A stretch of 64,000 nt of DNA from Clostridia bacterium (GTDB lineage Bacteria; Bacillota; Clostridia; TANB77; CAG-465), in the NCBI GenBank assembly GCA_026415435.1, contig JAOAHC010000040.1, positions 62,001-126,000 on the forward strand, in the 5' to 3' direction. Both the position numbers and the translations under genes were made by a program. Shown here one piece after another: positions 1-7,154 of this stretch (position 1 is the stretch's first letter; each line of letters opens with the position of its first letter). The notes beneath the pieces are model-generated. The model was not told the DNA's origin and did no database searches. It saw only the letters and a list, made by a program, of their open reading frames with translations.

Positions 1-1
1 A

Positions 2-58
2 TATGGTTTAATTGATGATGTAATGGATAGCATAAATAACATAGTTAAGGAGAAGTAG
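2..58 (+). CDS. clpP: ClpP protease, C-terminal end only (partial)
   Basis: An open frame enters the window and stops with TAG one base before clpX starts. The last 18 residues read [18 protein letters not shown]. This matches the usual end of ClpP, where a YGLID motif is followed by a short charged tail. ClpP is the serine peptidase core of the ClpXP protease. The 1-base gap to clpX implies one operon. The call rests on this short tail and on clpX following it. Confidence 0.8.
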   Translation, partial: YGLIDDVMDSINNIVKEK

Positions 59-59
59 T

Positions 60-1334
60 ATGGCTAAAAAAGGAAAAAAAAATGGCTATGATGATTTTGA
101 CGATATATTATTTTGTTCCTTTTGTGGTAGATTAAAACAAGAAGTAAATCGTTTAATAGCCGGTCCAGATGGCCTTCTTATATGTGATGAATGTGTTGAG
201 GTCTGTCATAAAATACTACAAGACGAAGATAATATAGTTAGAGAAAAAACTTCAAAAAATCAAAAACAAGTAATAGAAAATACTGAACTTCCTTCCCCAG
301 AAAGCATAAAACAAGTTTTAGATGAATATGTAATTGGGCAAGATATGGCAAAAAAAGTTTTATCTGTTGCAGTATATAATCATTATAAACGCATAAAAAA
401 TAAAGATAAAATTGATGATGTTGAAATACAAAAAAGTAATATATTATTACTTGGTCCAACTGGTTGTGGTAAAACATTATTAGCTCAAACATTAGCTAAA
501 ATGTTGCACGTACCATTTGCAATAGCAGATGCTACTACACTTACTGAAGCGGGATATGTAGGAGAAGATGTAGAAAATATCTTACTTAGACTTATTCAAG
601 CAGCTGACTTCGATATTTCTAAAGCTGAAAAAGGAATAATTTATATAGATGAACTAGATAAAATAGCTAGGAAATCTGAAAATCCATCTATTACTAGAGA
701 TGTAAGTGGTGAAGGAGTACAACAAGCTTTACTTAAAATAATTGAAGGAACAGTTGCAAACGTACCTCCACAAGGGGGAAGAAAACATCCTCAACAAGAA
801 TTTATTAAAATAGATACAACTAATATTTTATTTATATGCGGTGGTGCTTTTGATGGACTAGAAAAAATAGTTGAAACTAGAATAGGTTCTAAATCTATGG
901 GATTTGGAGCTAAAATAGAATCAAAGAAAGATATTGACTATGGTAAAATATTTTCTCAAGTTCAGCCACATGATATTATAAAATACGGTCTTATTCCAGA
1001 GCTTGTTGGTAGACTACCTATTATAACTTCTCTTAATCAACTTACTAAGGAAGCTTTAATTGATATATTAGTTAAACCTAAAAACGCATTAATTAAGCAA
1101 TATAAAAAATTGTTTAAAATGGATGACGTTGATTTAGAGTTTGATAGAGAAGCTCTTGAAATTATTGTAGACCAAGCATTAGAAAGAAAGACTGGTGCAA
1201 GAGGACTTAGATCTATAATTGAAAATATAATGGTAGATGCTATGTATGAAGTTCCATCAAACAAAAAAATAAAAAAATGTATAATCTCAAAAGATGTGGT
1301 ACTAAAAATTTGTCCACCTATATATGAATATTAA
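60..1334 (+). CDS. clpX: ATP-dependent Clp protease ATP-binding subunit ClpX
   Basis: ClpX is the AAA+ unfoldase that recognises substrates and threads them into ClpP. The 424-residue length is normal. An N-terminal zinc-binding domain has Cys19, Cys22, Cys42 and Cys45. The Walker A reads GPTGCGKT (usually GPTGSGKT), the pore loop GYVGED, the Walker [10 protein letters not shown], and sensor 2 GARGLRS. The AAGGAG ribosome site lies inside the last codons of clpP, so the two are probably translationally coupled. A strong terminator follows. Confidence 0.98.
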   Translation: MAKKGKKNGYDDFDDILFCSFCGRLKQEVNRLIAGPDGLLICDECVEVCHKILQDEDNIVREKTSKNQKQVIENTELPSPESIKQVLDEYVIGQDMAKKVLSVAVYNHYKRIKNKDKIDDVEIQKSNILLLGPTGCGKTLLAQTLAKMLHVPFAIADATTLTEAGYVGEDVENILLRLIQAADFDISKAEKGIIYIDELDKIARKSENPSITRDVSGEGVQQALLKIIEGTVANVPPQGGRKHPQQEFIKIDTTNILFICGGAFDGLEKIVETRIGSKSMGFGAKIESKKDIDYGKIFSQVQPHDIIKYGLIPELVGRLPIITSLNQLTKEALIDILVKPKNALIKQYKKLFKMDDVDLEFDREALEIIVDQALERKTGARGLRSIIENIMVDAMYEVPSNKKIKKCIISKDVVLKICPPIYEY

Positions 1335-1345
1335 TCAAACATATC

Positions 1346-1379
1346 AAAAATACTGACTACTTAATATGTCAGTATTTTT
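1346..1379 (+). terminator. Rho-independent terminator of clpX
   Basis: A 12-bp perfect stem (AAAAATACTGAC / GTCAGTATTTTT) with a 10-base loop ends in a T-run, shortly after the clpX stop. Confidence 0.85.
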
Positions 1380-1409
1380 CTATTAAATATATTAGAAGGG
1401 AATAAGTAT

Positions 1410-2021
1410 ATGGATTTATTTTACTTATCAAATACTGATGAAAACTATGTTTCAAAATACAATGAAATTATATCTGATTTAATTATTGAAAAAAAATCAA
1501 AATTTATTTGCTATATTTTTAACATAAATACAGAAAGCCAGGCATTAGATTATATCGAAAAAGTAAGAAGAAATTATGAAGATGCAAGACATGTAGTATA
1601 TGTATACTCATATTTTAAAAAGAATGTTAGAAATACTAGATATGATGATGATAATGAACCAGGTTCTGCTGGGACGAAAGCAATAATTGACACAATTGAA
1701 AAAGAAAAAATAGCTAATATCTGTATAGTAATTGTAAGATATTTTGGAGGAATATTATTAGGAGTTGGACCACTAAGTAGATCTTATTTAAATTCTGTTA
1801 GACAATGTATTAATAAATGTACAAAAAATATTCTTTATCAATATATACAAAAAGAATTTGAAATAAATTATTCAAAGTATAATAGCATAGCTGAACAATT
1901 AAATGAATATGCAAACAAAAGATTGATTATCATAAATACGGTAACCTTTAACGATACTGTATACATAAAACTATATATAGAGAAAAATATTGAAAATCAT
2001 ATATCCGATTTAATAAAATAA
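1410..2021 (+). CDS. yigZ: YigZ/IMPACT family protein (UPF0029)
   Basis: 203 residues, the usual length. The N-terminal IMPACT fold is shown by KKSKFICY, a DDDNEPGSAG loop (commonly DDGEPSGTAG) and VRYFGGILLGVGPLSRSY. The C-terminal part, from about residue 140, fits the DUF1949 domain. The molecular role of bacterial YigZ is not settled; the eukaryotic relative IMPACT regulates translation through GCN1. It stands alone between the clpX terminator and the next promoter, with an AGAAGGGAA ribosome site. Confidence 0.92.
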   Translation: MDLFYLSNTDENYVSKYNEIISDLIIEKKSKFICYIFNINTESQALDYIEKVRRNYEDARHVVYVYSYFKKNVRNTRYDDDNEPGSAGTKAIIDTIEKEKIANICIVIVRYFGGILLGVGPLSRSYLNSVRQCINKCTKNILYQYIQKEFEINYSKYNSIAEQLNEYANKRLIIINTVTFNDTVYIKLYIEKNIENHISDLIK

Positions 2022-2058
2022 AAAAAAGAACAAATTTTCGTTTTTTATAAAAATACTA

Positions 2059-2087
2059 TTGACAAACATTTGTTTTATATGTATAAT
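2059..2087 (+). promoter_or_regulatory. Sigma-A promoter of the LysM gene
   Basis: TTGACA at 2059-2064, 17-bp spacer, TATAAT at 2082-2087: a perfect consensus promoter. Such strength is typical of genes held off by a repressor. LexA-box-like sequences lie in its spacer and just downstream. Confidence 0.85.
2064..2075 (+). promoter_or_regulatory. LexA (SOS) box 1 of the LysM gene
   Basis: AAACATTTGTTT lies in the promoter spacer. It is a palindrome of the type (A/G)AAC-N4-GTTT, related to the Bacillus SOS consensus GAAC-RNRY-GTTY. lexA has two boxes of the same type. Confidence 0.6.
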
Positions 2088-2101
2088 ATAGTTATAGATA
2101 A

Positions 2102-2113
2102 GAACAAATGTTT
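2102..2113 (+). promoter_or_regulatory. LexA (SOS) box 2 of the LysM gene
   Basis: GAACAAATGTTT matches the Firmicutes SOS core GAAC-RNRY-GTTY at every position. It lies about 15 bases after the -10 and just before the ribosome site, where a repressor would block initiation or elongation. Confidence 0.7.
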
Positions 2114-2125
2114 AGAGGTGGTTTT

Positions 2126-2434
2126 ATGAAAAAGAAAAGTTATAAAAAGAGTTTGAAAATAGATTTTAACATCGTGTTTAGAAATATGCTAACAGTTTTT
2201 ATTATAATTGCTGTTTTTAATGTAGTTAGTAATTTTACTTTTGGTGAAAGAGAATTTAAGACAAATACTATAACAGTTGAAGAAAATTCAACTTTATGGA
2301 ATATTGCTAAGCAAATATGCAACAACAATGATAATCTTAACATTCAAAATGTTATGATTGATATAAAAGAAGCAAATAATTTAAAAAATAGTGATATATA
2401 TGTAGGACAAACACTTTTAATTCCAGAATATTAA
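2126..2434 (+). CDS. Small LysM-domain membrane protein, probable SOS cell-division suppressor (YneA-like)
   Basis: 102 residues from the ATG that follows AGAGGTGG. An upstream in-frame ATG at 2108 overlaps the operator and has no ribosome site. A basic N-terminus is followed by one membrane segment (about residues 19-36). A LysM domain (about 48-100) runs from TITVEENSTLWNIAKQIC to YVGQTLLIPEY. This is the layout of Bacillus YneA, which blocks division after DNA damage. SOS-box-like operators at its promoter support the assignment. Unlike in Bacillus, it is not beside lexA, which is 32 kb away. Confidence 0.72.
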   Translation: MKKKSYKKSLKIDFNIVFRNMLTVFIIIAVFNVVSNFTFGEREFKTNTITVEENSTLWNIAKQICNNNDNLNIQNVMIDIKEANNLKNSDIYVGQTLLIPEY

Positions 2435-2449
2435 TGAAAAACAAAAAGG

Positions 2450-2478
2450 TTGACATAATAGTTATAATATGATATACT
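2450..2478 (+). promoter_or_regulatory. Promoter of the 2535 orphan
   Basis: TTGACA, 17-bp spacer ending in TATGA, TATACT. It has the extended -10 form (TATGn) common in this window. Confidence 0.75.
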
Positions 2479-2534
2479 ATATATAATAATCATATTATGT
2501 ATTTGTTATATTAATATATAAGGAGGTACTCTAT

Positions 2535-2897
2535 ATGGAAAATTTATTTTCTGATAAAAGTATGGAAAGTTTAGTTACTAAGGTAGCCTTACGGAATAAG
2601 GAAATTGAAGATGGTATAGCTGCAAAGGCACAAGAACTATATGTTAGAATAATGGATATGTTTAATAAACAAATTGATCAAGTTGCTGAACTAAAAAGTG
2701 AGTTTGTAGTTTCTGTATATATTGATCCTATTGCTAGATCTATTGATAAAGTTAATGAATATATTAACACAACACTATTTCTGGATCCTGCTGAGTACAA
2801 AGAAGCGCATCTTAGAAAATTATCAGAAATGTTTAGATGTAGGAAAATATATAAGGATACCCCTAAGCCAACTTTATATATTTATCTAACTATATAA
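2535..2897 (+). CDS. Hypothetical protein, mostly helical
   Basis: 120 residues preceded by a strong AAGGAGGT site. I do not recognise it. The first 70 residues look helical and charged (many Glu, Lys and Ala). A hydrophobic stretch near FVVSVYIDPIARS follows, then a basic tail with one Cys (EMFRCRKIYK). There is no signal peptide or membrane segment. It is a single transcription unit with its own promoter and a shared bidirectional terminator. Confidence 0.75.
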   Translation: MENLFSDKSMESLVTKVALRNKEIEDGIAAKAQELYVRIMDMFNKQIDQVAELKSEFVVSVYIDPIARSIDKVNEYINTTLFLDPAEYKEAHLRKLSEMFRCRKIYKDTPKPTLYIYLTI

Positions 2898-2905
2898 CAA
2901 TAATA

Positions 2906-2940
2906 AAAAAGGTGAAGTACAAAATGTACTTCACCTTTTT
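2906..2940. terminator. Bidirectional terminator
   Basis: AAAAGGTGAAGTAC / GTACTTCACCTTTT stem with a 5-base loop, A-run before and T-run after. It serves both the 2535 gene and the convergent recombinase gene. Confidence 0.85.
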
Positions 2941-2941
2941 T

Positions 2942-3901
2942 CTACTTTATATTATTTAGTGGATTACTATCTAAAGCTGCTTTAATTTGTTCATTATCAA
3001 TATGGGTATATATTTCTGTAGTAGATATAGATTCATGTCCTAGAATCTGTTGTAAAGCTCGTATATCCACTCCAGAATGCTTATGCATTAGTGTTGCAGC
3101 AGTATGCCTTAATTTATGTGGTGAAAATTTTTTAGGATCTAATCCAGCACATACTATATATTTTTTAACTATCAATTCCACCATTCGATTACTAATTCTT
3201 TTTCCCCTAGTACTTAAAAACAAAGCATTTCTATCGACTATATTACCAACTTTTTGTCTAACTTTAATATAGTTATTGATGGCTTCTAAACAAGATCTAT
3301 TTAAATGAATTTCTCTTTCCTTATTTCCTTTACCTATAATATTAAGCTTATCCGTTTTTATATTAGCAATATCAATTTGAATAAGTTCAGATAACCTCAG
3401 TCCACAATTTAGGAATAAAGTAATGATTGCAAAATCTCTTTCTTTAAATTTTCCATCGATAGAGTGGAGTAGAGCCTTACTTTCATCTAAAGTTAAATAT
3501 TTAGGTAATCTTTTTGGTAATTTTGGAGTTTCAAGCTCAACTGTTGGATTTGAAGTTAAAACTTTTTCTTTAAAACATAAAAAATTAAAAAAAGATTTTA
3601 AAGATGCAATTTTTCTTGCGCGTGTCACAGGTTTATCAGATTTATTAATCGATAAATATGCAATATATCTATTTAGATCATCATAACTAATTTCCTTTAT
3701 AAATTCCAAATCTAAATCTGAAGCATCAATATTTTTTTCATCATAATCTAAATTATATTTTTCATTTTTAATATATTTAAAAAAGTTTCTTAAATCATAA
3801 TAATATTCTTTAATTGTATTTTTAGATCTGTTTTTTGCATTATTAATATATAATAGAAATTTTTCTACATATTGTGGTACATCTTTATATCCTTCAAACA
3901 T
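2942..3901 (-). CDS. Tyrosine recombinase of the XerC/XerD family
   Basis: 319 residues. A SAM-like N-terminal domain (about 8-115) precedes the catalytic domain (135-310). All active-site residues are present: Arg169 (CGLRLSEL), Lys191 (GKGNKER), His262 and Arg265 (PHKLRHTAAT), His289 (LGHE) and the nucleophile Tyr298 (TEIYTH). Sequence and length fit the single chromosomal Xer of Clostridia, which resolves chromosome dimers at dif. I see no convincing dif site nearby. The ATG lies 12 bases from GGAGG, a rather long spacing, behind a structured leader of about 165 nt. Confidence 0.9.
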   Translation of the reverse strand: MFEGYKDVPQYVEKFLLYINNAKNRSKNTIKEYYYDLRNFFKYIKNEKYNLDYDEKNIDASDLDLEFIKEISYDDLNRYIAYLSINKSDKPVTRARKIASLKSFFNFLCFKEKVLTSNPTVELETPKLPKRLPKYLTLDESKALLHSIDGKFKERDFAIITLFLNCGLRLSELIQIDIANIKTDKLNIIGKGNKEREIHLNRSCLEAINNYIKVRQKVGNIVDRNALFLSTRGKRISNRMVELIVKKYIVCAGLDPKKFSPHKLRHTAATLMHKHSGVDIRALQQILGHESISTTEIYTHIDNEQIKAALDSNPLNNIK

Positions 3902-3935
3902 GTTAACATAATACCTCCGAAAGTGACGCTCTAAA

Positions 3936-3994
3936 ATCGATTTTAAGGCATTTTTAGAATAAGGGGCATATAATTAGACTCCTTAAAAATCGAT
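3936..3994 (-). promoter_or_regulatory. Stem-loop in the xer leader enclosing a small reading frame
   Basis: On the transcript ATCGATTTTTAAGG (3994-3981) can pair with CCTTAAAATCGAT (3948-3936). The loop holds the small frame at 3969-3943, and its Shine-Dalgarno bases lie at the stem edge. The second arm also begins a separate palindrome, TAAAATCGATTTTA. It looks like an attenuation-type leader. I do not recognise it as a known riboswitch. Confidence 0.5.
3943..3969 (-). CDS. Possible leader peptide upstream of xer (8 codons)
   Basis: ATG to TAA encodes MPLILKMP. An AAGGAG site lies 9 bases before the ATG, a better-spaced site than that of the recombinase itself. The frame sits in the loop of the leader stem, as in translation-attenuation leaders. 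Whether it is translated is inference. Confidence 0.4.
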   Translation of the reverse strand: MPLILKMP

Positions 3995-4022
3995 AATTAT
4001 TTATAAACTAAGCTACTTGAAC

Positions 4023-4059
4023 AAAATATGCATTAATAACAAAAAAGCTTGCATATTTT
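4023..4059 (-). promoter_or_regulatory. Second inverted repeat in the xer leader
   Basis: AAAATATGC and GCATATTTT arms, 19 bases apart, lie just after the predicted transcription start. There is no T-run, so it is not a simple terminator. Confidence 0.4.
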
Positions 4060-4072
4060 AATAAGTGATTAT

Positions 4073-4101
4073 ATAATATCATATATAGTTTTGTATGTCA
4101 A
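4073..4101 (-). promoter_or_regulatory. Promoter of the xer transcript
   Basis: On the minus strand TTGACA, 17-bp spacer ending TATGA, TATTAT. It predicts a start near 4066 and a leader of about 165 nt. The remaining stretch to 4222 shows nothing recognisable. Confidence 0.75.
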
Positions 4102-4221
4102 TGTTTCTGCCCTGGTTTTCACAAAATTATTATTTTGCGCAATTAGATATTTAAAGAATAAAGATATACATTACTCTTATCTCTTACTAATTTTATAAAA
4201 GTTATACTTGTTACACTTTAA

Positions 4222-4262
4222 TAAAAACTGCAACATATTAAATATATATGTTGCAGTTTTTA
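4222..4262 (-). terminator. Terminator of the 4270 orphan
   Basis: AAAACTGCAACATAT / ATATGTTGCAGTTTT, a 15-bp perfect stem with a T-run on the minus strand, right after the stop codon. Confidence 0.9.
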
Positions 4263-4269
4263 TTTCAAA

Positions 4270-4824
4270 TTATAAGTTTCTTTTTTGTGCTACAATAAAA
4301 TCAATATTTTTTGAATTCTTTTTAAAATAAAGTCTAGAAAGTATTTTATTTATTTTTTTTGTAATATAGTTTATTTTTAATAGTAATTCATCATTAATAT
4401 CTTTCGAAGCAGTTACATATTTTAGTTCAATATTTCTTTTAGAATAATTAATTTCAAAAGAGAAAATATCAAAACTATTACTCTCACTTAACATCAAACA
4501 TATACTATATTCGCTTTCCAGACGAACTACTTTCAATTTCAATTGCAATTTTTCTTCGAGTTCCAAAATTAAGATTGAAAGCAAGTCATCTATGGCTTTG
4601 TACATTAAGTAAAACCATGTCTTACTACTACATTCATTTTTATAACTATTCCATCCTTGAAAGACATCTTCATCTTTTATAATTTCAGAAGCTTTACCAT
4701 TTTCATATAAGCTATAAAGGTCACTAATATAGCATATATTGAAAAAACAGCACTTTTTACATTCATTATACTCCTCTACAAGTGCATCATCGAATGAAAA
4801 ATTAGAATTATTACTTATAGTCAT
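4270..4824 (-). CDS. Hypothetical protein with N-terminal Cys cluster
   Basis: 184 residues, GGAGG nine bases before ATG. I do not recognise it. An acidic start is followed by a Cys cluster, Cys22, Cys25, Cys26 and Cys31 (CKKCCFFNIC), which could bind a metal or Fe-S cluster. The middle is helical and Leu/Glu-rich (LLSILILELEEKLQLKLK). The C-terminus is basic, and there is no membrane segment. It is a single transcription unit. Its promoter carries the TTTACATAAAA motif shared with other orphans here. Confidence 0.75.
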   Translation of the reverse strand: MTISNNSNFSFDDALVEEYNECKKCCFFNICYISDLYSLYENGKASEIIKDEDVFQGWNSYKNECSSKTWFYLMYKAIDDLLSILILELEEKLQLKLKVVRLESEYSICLMLSESNSFDIFSFEINYSKRNIELKYVTASKDINDELLLKINYITKKINKILSRLYFKKNSKNIDFIVAQKRNL

Positions 4825-4879
4825 AAAATAATTCCTCCTATATTAAATTAAATTGTGGACAGAAAACTATATTGTAAAT

Positions 4880-4908
4880 ATTATACCATATTAAACAAGA
4901 TTTTTCAA
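4880..4908 (-). promoter_or_regulatory. Promoter of the 4270 orphan
   Basis: TTGAAA, 17-bp spacer ending TATGG, TATAAT on the minus strand. TTTACATAAAA (4910-4920) sits one base upstream of the -35. Confidence 0.8.
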
Positions 4909-4925
4909 GTTTTATGTAAATTAAA

Positions 4926-4958
4926 ACAAAAAAGTGCCTCCACTGTGTAGGTAGAGGC
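4926..4958 (-). terminator. Terminator of the SNase-like gene
   Basis: On the minus strand GCCTC (4958-4954) pairs with GAGGC (4940-4936), followed by ACTTTTTT. It is part of a larger structured stretch to about 5013. Confidence 0.65.
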
Positions 4959-5016
4959 GATTATAAGAGGTTGATATATGAAAACTAAGGTTTTTCCCTA
5001 GTTCGGCATGCTTTTT

Positions 5017-5691
5017 TTAAATATTCCAAAGGCCAACTGAGTTTGCTCTTGCATCTTTTTGTGCACTTAGTAAAACATCTAATAAACTTGTATTATTTCT
5101 TTCTACTCTTAGCACTGCTAAACCATTTTTTAATATTTTTTCATTATATAAAGTTTTATCATCAAGATAAACATAAGCATAAACTTTTGAATCTTCTGTT
5201 TTTTGAGTATCAAACGCTATTTTAACTTTTTTATCTTGTAGATCTTCTTTAATTTTTTTTATTGTATCTGAAGGTGATTTGCTATAATCTACACCAATGA
5301 AATTTACTTCAACTAATTCATCTTTAATTTGAACATTTACTGATCCTGAATCATTAACTGATTTCACTGTGCCTTCGCTTGCTTTTTCTAATATACTTAA
5401 TACTTCATCTAAGTTGGTAGTCGATGTACTATTATTAGTATTTTGCTCAGTTTTAGTTTCTTCAACTACTTCTTGCTTAGTTTCTGTTTCAGTATTTTTT
5501 ACTTCTTCTTTATTTTCTGTATTAGTATTTTCATTTTTAACTTCCTGAGCTACTTCTTGTTTTACATCTGATTTATTAGTATTTAAATATATATATAACC
5601 CACTAGATATAAGTAGTATTGAAAAAATTATAACTAATACTACAGGACCATATTGTCTAACATAAAAACTAGATTTGTTGTCATAGTACAT
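5017..5691 (-). CDS. Membrane-anchored SNase-like (TNase fold) protein, probably not a nuclease
   Basis: 224 residues from the ATG after AAGGGGTG; a GTG three codons earlier overlaps that site. One membrane anchor lies at about residues 14-36. A Glu/Thr/Asn-rich spacer (about 40-92) follows. A C-terminal domain (about 95-224) resembles the staphylococcal nuclease fold: VNFIGVD, KKVKIAFD, VYAYVYLDD, NEKILKNGLAVLRV, and AQKDARANSVGLWNI at the end. The residues that catalyse cleavage in SNase (Arg35, Glu43 and Arg87, in DTPE- and DRYGR-type motifs) are not evident. A cell-surface binding role seems likelier than cleavage. Confidence 0.75.
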   Translation of the reverse strand: MYYDNKSSFYVRQYGPVVLVIIFSILLISSGLYIYLNTNKSDVKQEVAQEVKNENTNTENKEEVKNTETETKQEVVEETKTEQNTNNSTSTTNLDEVLSILEKASEGTVKSVNDSGSVNVQIKDELVEVNFIGVDYSKSPSDTIKKIKEDLQDKKVKIAFDTQKTEDSKVYAYVYLDDKTLYNEKILKNGLAVLRVERNNTSLLDVLLSAQKDARANSVGLWNI

Positions 5692-5725
5692 TTTTTTCAC
5701 CCCTTATCCGAAATTATATACTAGT

Positions 5726-5754
5726 ATTTTAACATATTTTTTATGTAAAGTCAA
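5726..5754 (-). promoter_or_regulatory. Promoter of the SNase-like gene
   Basis: TTGACT, 17-bp spacer ending TATGT, TAAAAT on the minus strand. The spacer contains TTTACATAAAA (5749-5739). A near copy (GTTACATAAAA) lies about 35 bases further upstream. Confidence 0.75.
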
Positions 5755-5803
5755 GTTTTTTAATCAAAAATATTTAATTTTTATGTAACTTTGTAACATT
5801 TCG

Positions 5804-6526
5804 TTATATATTGGCATTATGCCATACATTACCTACATCATCATTTTCATCTAATTTATCTAAGAAGTTTTGAAATTTTTCTTCCTCTTCCTCATTAAGC
5901 TCTTTTTTAATATTAGATATCATTTTAATTTCGCTTTCAATTATGGAATATTTATTTTTTTCTAAATATTCTTTAACTTGAGCATACATTTCTGGTTTTG
6001 TATATACTTCATAATATTCTTCTTCAACTACAAAATCATCTGCACCATTATCAATTACATTTAGCATAAATTCATCTTCATTAATATTTTGAGATTTTTC
6101 TATTATAAAGTAACCTTTTTTTTCAAACATATATCCAACAGAACCTATTTGTCCTAAAGTTCCTCCTGCTCTATCAAATATTAACCTAACATCAGAAGCT
6201 GTCCTATTTTTATTATCAGTCATTACTTCAACTATTATCGAAGTTCCAAATGGTCCAAAACCCTCATATGATAATTCTTCATAATTACCAGATATTCCTT
6301 CTCCAGAAGCCTTTTGTATGCATCTACTTATATTATCATTTGGCATGTTTTCAGATTTTGCTTTAGCAATAATATCTTTTAATTTAGTATTCACATTTGG
6401 ATCTGATCCACCTTGTTTTACAGCTACTGTTATTTCTTTACCAAATTTTGAAAATATCTTAGCTTTTTTTGAATCAACAGCCTCTTTTCTTCTTTTTATA
6501 TTAGCCCATTTTGAATGTCCACTCAT
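5804..6526 (-). CDS. yebC: YebC/PmpR family regulatory protein
   Basis: 240 residues, normal length, starting MSGHSKWANIKRRKE, the family signature. GGTLGQIGSVGYMF and a DDFVVEEEYYEVYT segment follow. The family was described as DNA-binding transcription factors; more recent work links members to translation of proline-rich stretches. The typical ruvC neighbour is absent. It is last in a minus-strand series after polA and the transglycosylase. Confidence 0.97.
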   Translation of the reverse strand: MSGHSKWANIKRRKEAVDSKKAKIFSKFGKEITVAVKQGGSDPNVNTKLKDIIAKAKSENMPNDNISRCIQKASGEGISGNYEELSYEGFGPFGTSIIVEVMTDNKNRTASDVRLIFDRAGGTLGQIGSVGYMFEKKGYFIIEKSQNINEDEFMLNVIDNGADDFVVEEEYYEVYTKPEMYAQVKEYLEKNKYSIIESEIKMISNIKKELNEEEEEKFQNFLDKLDENDDVGNVWHNANI

Positions 6527-6553
6527 AATTTAATTCCTCCCTATTTTTTACAA

Positions 6554-7141
6554 TTATTTATACAATATCTTGTATACTTTATAATTTGAAATAACTTTTT
6601 TTAAGTAGTTTTTTGTTTCATTAAAAGGAATATTTTCATTATTATCAAGTCTAGAAGTAATAATTCCTTGATCTAGCCACTTATCTACATTACCCATTCC
6701 AGCATTGTATGCACATATTGCTAAATAGTAGTTACCATTATATTTTGATATTAGGCTAGAAAAATATATAGTACCTATTTTTATATTAATCTCTGCATTA
6801 TGTAAATTAACATCTGAATATCCTAAATTATATTTTGAATTTATCTCACTTGCAGTATCATCCAAAACCTGCATCAAACCTTTTGCATTTTTATTTGAAA
6901 GAGCATTTGTATTAAATCCGCTCTCCGTTTTTATAATTGAATATATTAAATATGGGTCAACTGATGTCTGGTTAGATACACTTATTACAATGTCACTATA
7001 TTTTGTTGGATATACATATTTTTTGTATGTTATCTTAACTGTGTTAAACAAAACTAGCATTATTAATATTACTAAGCTAATTTTAAATAATATTGATAAA
7101 GTTTTAGTACCCTTCTTGCTTTTGCTAAATTTTCTTGCCAT
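6554..7141 (-). CDS. Lytic transglycosylase, SLT domain, membrane-anchored
   Basis: 195 residues. A basic start and a membrane segment (about 17-37) are followed by an SLT domain (about 55-195). The catalytic Glu lies in IIKTESGFN, with GLMQV and CAYNAGMGNVDKW. It cleaves peptidoglycan glycan strands on the outer face of the membrane. In Clostridia this gene usually follows polA and coaE. Here it follows polA directly, 13 bases after its stop. Confidence 0.95.
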   Translation of the reverse strand: MARKFSKSKKGTKTLSILFKISLVILIMLVLFNTVKITYKKYVYPTKYSDIVISVSNQTSVDPYLIYSIIKTESGFNTNALSNKNAKGLMQVLDDTASEINSKYNLGYSDVNLHNAEINIKIGTIYFSSLISKYNGNYYLAICAYNAGMGNVDKWLDQGIITSRLDNNENIPFNETKNYLKKVISNYKVYKILYK

Positions 7142-7154
7142 AAATTACATTCTC

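Noticed and set aside
238-492. Long frames on the strand opposite real genes (for example inside clpX, ftsK and the P-ATPase)
   Set aside because: They lie wholly within well-supported genes, lack ribosome sites and encode low-complexity hydrophobic translations.
3902-4060. Possible dif site or riboswitch upstream of the Xer gene
   Set aside because: The repeats do not resemble the 28-bp dif consensus, and no known riboswitch core is recognisable. Kept only as an unidentified leader.
4978-5001. Seven-codon frame MKTKVFP on the plus strand
   Set aside because: It has a weak GAGG upstream but no promoter, and it lies within a hairpin; too short to support.
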